From contig NC_015422.1 of assembly GCF_000204645.1 (NCBI RefSeq), positions 372,001 to 436,000 on the forward strand: DNA of 64,000 bases, given 5' to 3'. How positions within the stretch are numbered: position 1 is the first letter of the stretch; the number at the start of each line of letters is the position of its first letter. Positions 52,513-64,000 of this stretch are shown piece after piece. A program made the translations under genes and the position numbers. The notes under the pieces are model-generated. The model was given only the letters and a program-made list of their open reading frames with translations, ran no database searches and was not told where the DNA came from. This stretch comes from Alicycliphilus denitrificans K601. GTDB lineage: Bacteria; Pseudomonadota; Gammaproteobacteria; Burkholderiales; Burkholderiaceae_C.

Positions 52513-52744
52513 TTGCGAAATCTTGAGGCATCCGCAAGGGCGCCTCAGTGGTGGGCCGGCGCAGCGATGCGCCGGGCCATCCAAGACCGTTGGCGTGCAG
52601 ATGGCTGCACTTAAATCCTAGGGGCCAACGCAGATGGCGATCCCGCTGGAGATGGAAAAGTTTTCCCGAAACAGTTGGTCGCTGCAAACCAAGAGCGCGC
52701 ATGGAAGGATGAGTCCCGAAGTAGCGCATATGAAGGAGTAGACC
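52513..52744 (+). promoter_or_regulatory. rplJL leader region
   Basis: A 232-base non-coding stretch between rplA and rplJ. It holds GC-rich hairpins (GGGCCGGCGC...GCGCCGGGCC near 52553-52577) and a purine-rich stretch before the start. In E. coli this position contains the L10-(L7/L12)4 autoregulatory RNA; I infer an equivalent but did not match its kink-turn base by base. Confidence 0.55.
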
Positions 52745-53251
52745 TTGAGTCTTAATCGCAGTGAGAAAGAAGCGGTCATCAATGAAGTGACCAGCCTCGC
52801 CGCTAAAGCTCAAACGCTCGTGATCGCGGAATACCGTGGCATCACGGTGGCCGACATGACCAAACTGCGCGTGGCAGCACGCAGCCAAGGCGTTTCCCTG
52901 AGTGTTCTGAAGAACACCCTGGCACGCCGTGCTGTAGCTGGCAGCGCGTTTGACGTGGTGGCCGACCAGATGACCGGTCCGCTGGTCTATGGCTTCTCCG
53001 AAGACGCTGTGGCCGCCGCCAAGGTGGTGGCCGATTTCGCGAAGACCAACGACAAGCTGGTCATTCGCGGCGGCGCTTTCGCGGGCAAGGCCCTGGACGT
53101 GAACGGCGTGAAGCAACTGGCCAACATCCCTTCCAAGGAAGTGCTGCTGGCCCAGCTGTGTGGCTTGCTGAAGTCGCCTATCTCCCGCACCGCCGTGGTG
53201 CTGGGTGCCCTGGCGACCAAAAAAGGCGAAAGCGAGGCCGTTGCCGCTTAA
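52745..53251 (+). CDS. rplJ: 50S ribosomal protein L10
   Basis: L10 (168 residues) anchors the L7/L12 stalk. It starts at a TTG (52745) preceded by AAGGAG, giving [20 protein letters not shown]; no ATG fits. It contains [20 protein letters not shown]. Weak initiation is common for this autoregulated gene. Confidence 0.97.
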   Translation: MSLNRSEKEAVINEVTSLAAKAQTLVIAEYRGITVADMTKLRVAARSQGVSLSVLKNTLARRAVAGSAFDVVADQMTGPLVYGFSEDAVAAAKVVADFAKTNDKLVIRGGAFAGKALDVNGVKQLANIPSKEVLLAQLCGLLKSPISRTAVVLGALATKKGESEAVAA

Positions 53252-53305
53252 ATAGCGTGCACACGGTTCGCGCACCCTCTTAAAACCAATTGTTAGGAAA
53301 TCAAA

Positions 53306-53686
53306 ATGGCATTCGATAAAGACGCATTCTTGACCGCTCTGGACAGCATGACGGTGATGGAACTCAATGACCTGGTGAAGGCCATTGAAGAGAAGTTCGG
53401 CGTGAGCGCTGCCGCCATGGCCGCTCCCGCTGCCGGTGGCGCTGCTGGCGGCGCCGCTGCTGCCGCCGAAGAGAAGACTGAGTTCAACGTGGTTCTGGCC
53501 GAGGCCGGCGCCAACAAGGTTGCAGTGATCAAGGCTGTGCGTGAAATCACCGGCCTGGGCCTGAAGGAGGCCAAGGACTTGGTGGATGGCGCGCCCAAGA
53601 ACGTCAAGGAAGGCATTGCCAAGGCTGACGCCGAGGCTGCCGTCAAGAAGCTGGTGGACGCCGGCGCTAAGGCCGAACTCAAGTAA
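53306..53686 (+). CDS. rplL: 50S ribosomal protein L7/L12
   Basis: L12 (126 residues) is the flexible stalk protein that recruits translation GTPases. It has an N-terminal dimerisation helix, an Ala/Gly-rich hinge ([20 protein letters not shown]) and the C-terminal domain [20 protein letters not shown] with [16 protein letters not shown]. Confidence 0.98.
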   Translation: MAFDKDAFLTALDSMTVMELNDLVKAIEEKFGVSAAAMAAPAAGGAAGGAAAAAEEKTEFNVVLAEAGANKVAVIKAVREITGLGLKEAKDLVDGAPKNVKEGIAKADAEAAVKKLVDAGAKAELK

Positions 53687-53703
53687 TCGGGTTTGTCCTT
53701 TCG

Positions 53704-53733
53704 GGCTGGAGGTCTTGCAAGGGGCCTCCAGCC
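53704..53733 (+). other. Hairpin in the rplL-rpoB spacer
   Basis: GGCTGGAGG and CCTCCAGCC form a nine-base stem without a strong T-run. In E. coli this spacer has a partial terminator and an RNase III site that set the ratio of ribosomal protein to polymerase; a similar role is inferred. The remaining ~230 bases to rpoB show nothing recognisable. Confidence 0.55.
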
Positions 53734-53960
53734 TTTGGTGCTTATGGAATTCGCCTCCAGAGCGCACCAGCAAGCGGCCCTGTGGCTGCTTGCTAGTGTC
53801 TTCTGACCCATCCGACAGCGGAAGACGCCTTGGTTCGGGCGATGTGCAACGCATCGCCGTCCGCCATGGTTGGTAGTGGCCAACCGCCAAGCCTGCAAGC
53901 AGTTCCTTGTGGGGCAGTAGTCGTCGAAGACCCTATTCCATGTCTTTGCCCGGAGATCTC

Positions 53961-58085
<4,125 letters not shown>

Positions 58086-58105
58086 ATCAAAAAGGATAGG
58101 TTCAC

Positions 58106-62335
<4,230 letters not shown>

Positions 62336-62372
62336 GCCGCCAGCCCCGCACTTCCCATGCGGGCACTGAACG

Positions 62373-62413
62373 CTCCCGGCTTGCCAGTCAGGCAGGCCGG
62401 GAGTTTCTTTTTT
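62373..62413 (+). terminator. Terminator of the rpoBC operon
   Basis: CTCCCGGC..GCC and GGC.GCCGGGAG form a stem with an AGTCA loop, followed by TTTCTTTTTT, 37 bases past the rpoC stop. Confidence 0.93.
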
Positions 62414-62454
62414 GTCTTGCTGCAAGGGGCGGGCCAGCCGCCCTGGTCGTGAAC

Positions 62455-63021
62455 ATGTGGACCACCTGGATTCTTCTGGCGCTGCTGCTGTTCTGGGCGG
62501 TGGGCGCCTACAACCGGCTTATCCGTCTGCGGTCGGCCGCCATGCAGGCCTTTGGCGCGCTGGACGCGCACATGCTGCGCTGGATGGCCCTGCTGGGGGA
62601 GTACGAGGCATCGCGCGCAGCGCCCGCCGATTCCGAGGGCGCCCAGGGCGCCGCCCGGTCAGCAGAGCAGGACGATGCCCATGCCGCCCTGTGGGCAGCC
62701 GCGACCCAGCTGAGCGCCTCGCTGGCCGTGGCGCGCGCACGGCCGCTGGACGCGGATGCCGCGGCTGCGCTGTCGGCCGCGGCGCAGGTGCTCGATACCG
62801 CTTGGCAGACCGTCGTGCGCGAGGCGGCGCAGACCAGCGAGGGCGTTGCCCCGCCCGCGCTGGCGCCCTGGGTGCAGCGGCGCGAGCAGGTCGCGCTGCA
62901 AAGCGATGCGGCGCGGCGCCAGTTCAATGACGCGGTGCTCTTGTACAACCATGCCGTGGCCCAGTTCCCGGCCAGCCTGCTGGCCTGGCTGTTCGGCTTG
63001 AAGAAGGGGCGTACGCTGTGA
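62455..63021 (+). CDS. Divergent LemA-like membrane protein
   Basis: A 188-residue protein with an N-terminal helix (WILLALLLFWAVGAYNRL) followed by RLIRLRSAAMQAFGALDAHM and a C-terminal RRQFNDAVLLYNHAVAQFPA. These match the start and end of LemA-type proteins (compare AVGAYNRL and YN.AV..FP); the middle is alanine-rich and poorly conserved. Start is ATG 62455 or an in-frame GTG at 62449. Its stop overlaps the rsmB start. Function unknown. Confidence 0.65.
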   Translation: MWTTWILLALLLFWAVGAYNRLIRLRSAAMQAFGALDAHMLRWMALLGEYEASRAAPADSEGAQGAARSAEQDDAHAALWAAATQLSASLAVARARPLDADAAAALSAAAQVLDTAWQTVVREAAQTSEGVAPPALAPWVQRREQVALQSDAARRQFNDAVLLYNHAVAQFPASLLAWLFGLKKGRTL

Positions 63022-64000
63022 GCGCGCATCCCCATCCTTCCCCGGGCGCCGCATCGGCGGCGCTGTCCAGGCTGCTTGATGCGACCGCCTCGGCGCTGCA
63101 GGCCATACGCGCCGGGCAGTCGGGCACGGCGGCGCTGGCCGCCACCGATGCCGCCCTGCGCCCCGCGGTGCAGGCGCTGCTGTTCCAGGTGCTGCGCAAT
63201 CTGGGCCGCGCCCAGGCGCTGCGCCGCCTCCTGGCGCCGCGCAAACCCCCGCCGCGCGTGGACGCCCTGCTGTGCACGGCGCTGGCGCTGGCCTGGGAGC
63301 CCGAGTCGGCGCCCTACGAGCCGTTCACTCTGGTCAATCAGGCGGTGGAGGCCGCCAAGCGCAGCCCGGCGAGGCACGGCAGCGCCGCATTCATCAATGC
63401 CTGCCTGCGGCGCTTCCTGCGCGAGCGCGAGGGGCTGGTGGCCGCCACGCAGGGCGACGAGACCGCCGTCTGGAACCACCCCGCCTGGTGGATACAGCGC
63501 CTGCGCCGCGACCATCCCCAGTGTTGGCAGCAGATACTGCAGGCCAACAACGCTCCCGCGCCCATGGTCCTCAGGGTTGCAAGGCAAAAAAGCACCTCAG
63601 CGCTTTACCAGAAAGCACTTGCAGCTATCAATATTGAATCTACCGCAGTGGGCGGCTGGGGCGTGGTGCTGGCCCGCCCCGTGCCGGTGCAGCGGCTGCC
63701 CGGGTTCGACGAGGGCGTGGTGTCGGTGCAGGACGCGGCCGCGCAAATGGCGGCGCCGCTGCTGCTCGATGGGCTGGATGCGGGCAAGTCGCTGCGCCTG
63801 CTCGACGCCTGCGCCGCGCCCGGCGGCAAGACGGCGCACCTGCTCGAATGGGCGGCCGCGCTGCAGGCGCCCTGGCAGGTCACGGCGCTGGAGGTGGATG
63901 TGGTTCGTGCCGAACGCATCCACGACAACCTGCGCCGCCTGGGGCTGAGCGCCCAGGTGCTGGTGGCCGACGCCGGCAGGCCCGAGGCCTGGTGGCAGCA
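63018..64000 (+). CDS. rsmB: 16S rRNA m5C967 methyltransferase, N-terminal part (runs off the right edge)
   Basis: At least 327 codons are present. The N-terminal NusB-like domain (AVQALLFQVLRNLGRAQALR; GSAAFINACLRRFLRERE) is followed by the methyltransferase start VSVQDAAAQMAAPLLLDGLD and the SAM motif LLDACAAPGGKTAHLLEW. GTG start at 63018 overlaps the previous stop (GTGA). A dispersed repeat copy supplies about 19 codons between the two domains (QKSTSALYQKALAAINIES). The catalytic cysteines lie beyond the window. Confidence 0.93.
   Translation, partial: MSAHPHPSPGAASAALSRLLDATASALQAIRAGQSGTAALAATDAALRPAVQALLFQVLRNLGRAQALRRLLAPRKPPPRVDALLCTALALAWEPESAPYEPFTLVNQAVEAAKRSPARHGSAAFINACLRRFLREREGLVAATQGDETAVWNHPAWWIQRLRRDHPQCWQQILQANNAPAPMVLRVARQKSTSALYQKALAAINIESTAVGGWGVVLARPVPVQRLPGFDEGVVSVQDAAAQMAAPLLLDGLDAGKSLRLLDACAAPGGKTAHLLEWAAALQAPWQVTALEVDVVRAERIHDNLRRLGLSAQVLVADAGRPEAWWQ
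63581..63637 (-). repeat. Dispersed repeat, copy 7 (within rsmB)
   Basis: Minus-strand copy (TGATAGCTGCAAGTGCTTTC...AAAGCGCTGAGGTGC) fully inside the rsmB reading frame without disrupting it. Confidence 0.55.

Noticed and set aside
53687..53960. Upstream in-frame starts for rpoB (53907 or 53940)
   Set aside because: The extension has no conservation-like character, and GGAGA is correctly spaced before the ATG at 53961.

Overview
The window is high-GC bacterial chromosome of a Comamonadaceae-type betaproteobacterium (Acidovorax/Alicycliphilus-like). This rests on gene order (tRNA-Tyr/Gly/Thr-tuf-tRNA-Trp-secE-nusG), the protein sequences, and a dispersed ~45-bp repeat with an AGCGCTTG...CAAGCGCTGGAGGC core that I associate with this family. 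Species cannot be fixed without a database search. Most of the window is core genome.

Layout: 1-6.2 kb carries a CorA-like transporter (partial), hemB, a lipoate-ligase-like protein, a HemJ-like membrane protein, a VanZ-family protein, a thioredoxin-like ferredoxin, an alpha/beta hydrolase and a D,D-carboxypeptidase. 6.3-16.4 kb is the str and S10 ribosomal block (rpsL-rpsG-fusA-tuf-rpsJ-rplCDWB-rpsS-rplV-rpsC-rplP-rpmC-rpsQ). It ends at a strong terminator with no rplN/spc genes after it. 16.4-24.4 kb holds a peroxiredoxin, a GNAT protein, a frameshifted cytochrome b561, a TlpA-like thioredoxin, a lipoprotein, a permease-less PTS phosphorelay (EIIA-Man, HPr, EI) and the DUF493-lipB-lipA lipoylation operon. 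24.5-31.7 kb is the complete F-type ATP synthase operon atpIBEFHAGDC.

31.8-37.2 kb is the accessory and decaying part. A complete IS66-type element with a perfect 8-bp target duplication interrupts the 3' end of an NAD(P)-binding protein gene, which is also frameshifted at a C9 tract. Next to it are a frameshifted dienelactone-hydrolase-like gene, a paralogue of that gene truncated at both ends, and a divergent LysR gene that has lost its 5' end and carries a frameshift. This looks like an abandoned catabolic cluster with its regulator.

37.2-41.4 kb has two TPM-domain proteins, LemA, two small conserved proteins and a membrane-anchored diheme cytochrome c. 41.5-48.3 kb is an RND efflux operon (adaptor, pump, outer-membrane channel) divergent from its TetR/AcrR-type repressor, with a perfect 20-bp palindromic operator between them. 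48.3-64 kb returns to the information-processing core: four tRNAs, a second tuf, tRNA-Trp, secE-nusG-rplKAJL-rpoBC, a LemA-like protein and the start of rsmB.

I found no CRISPR array, prophage, toxin-antitoxin pair or recognisable new defence system. The most unusual material is the reductive-decay cluster and the repeat family, copies of which appear to have been co-opted as a ribosome-binding site, as signal-peptide codons and as internal codons of rsmB.
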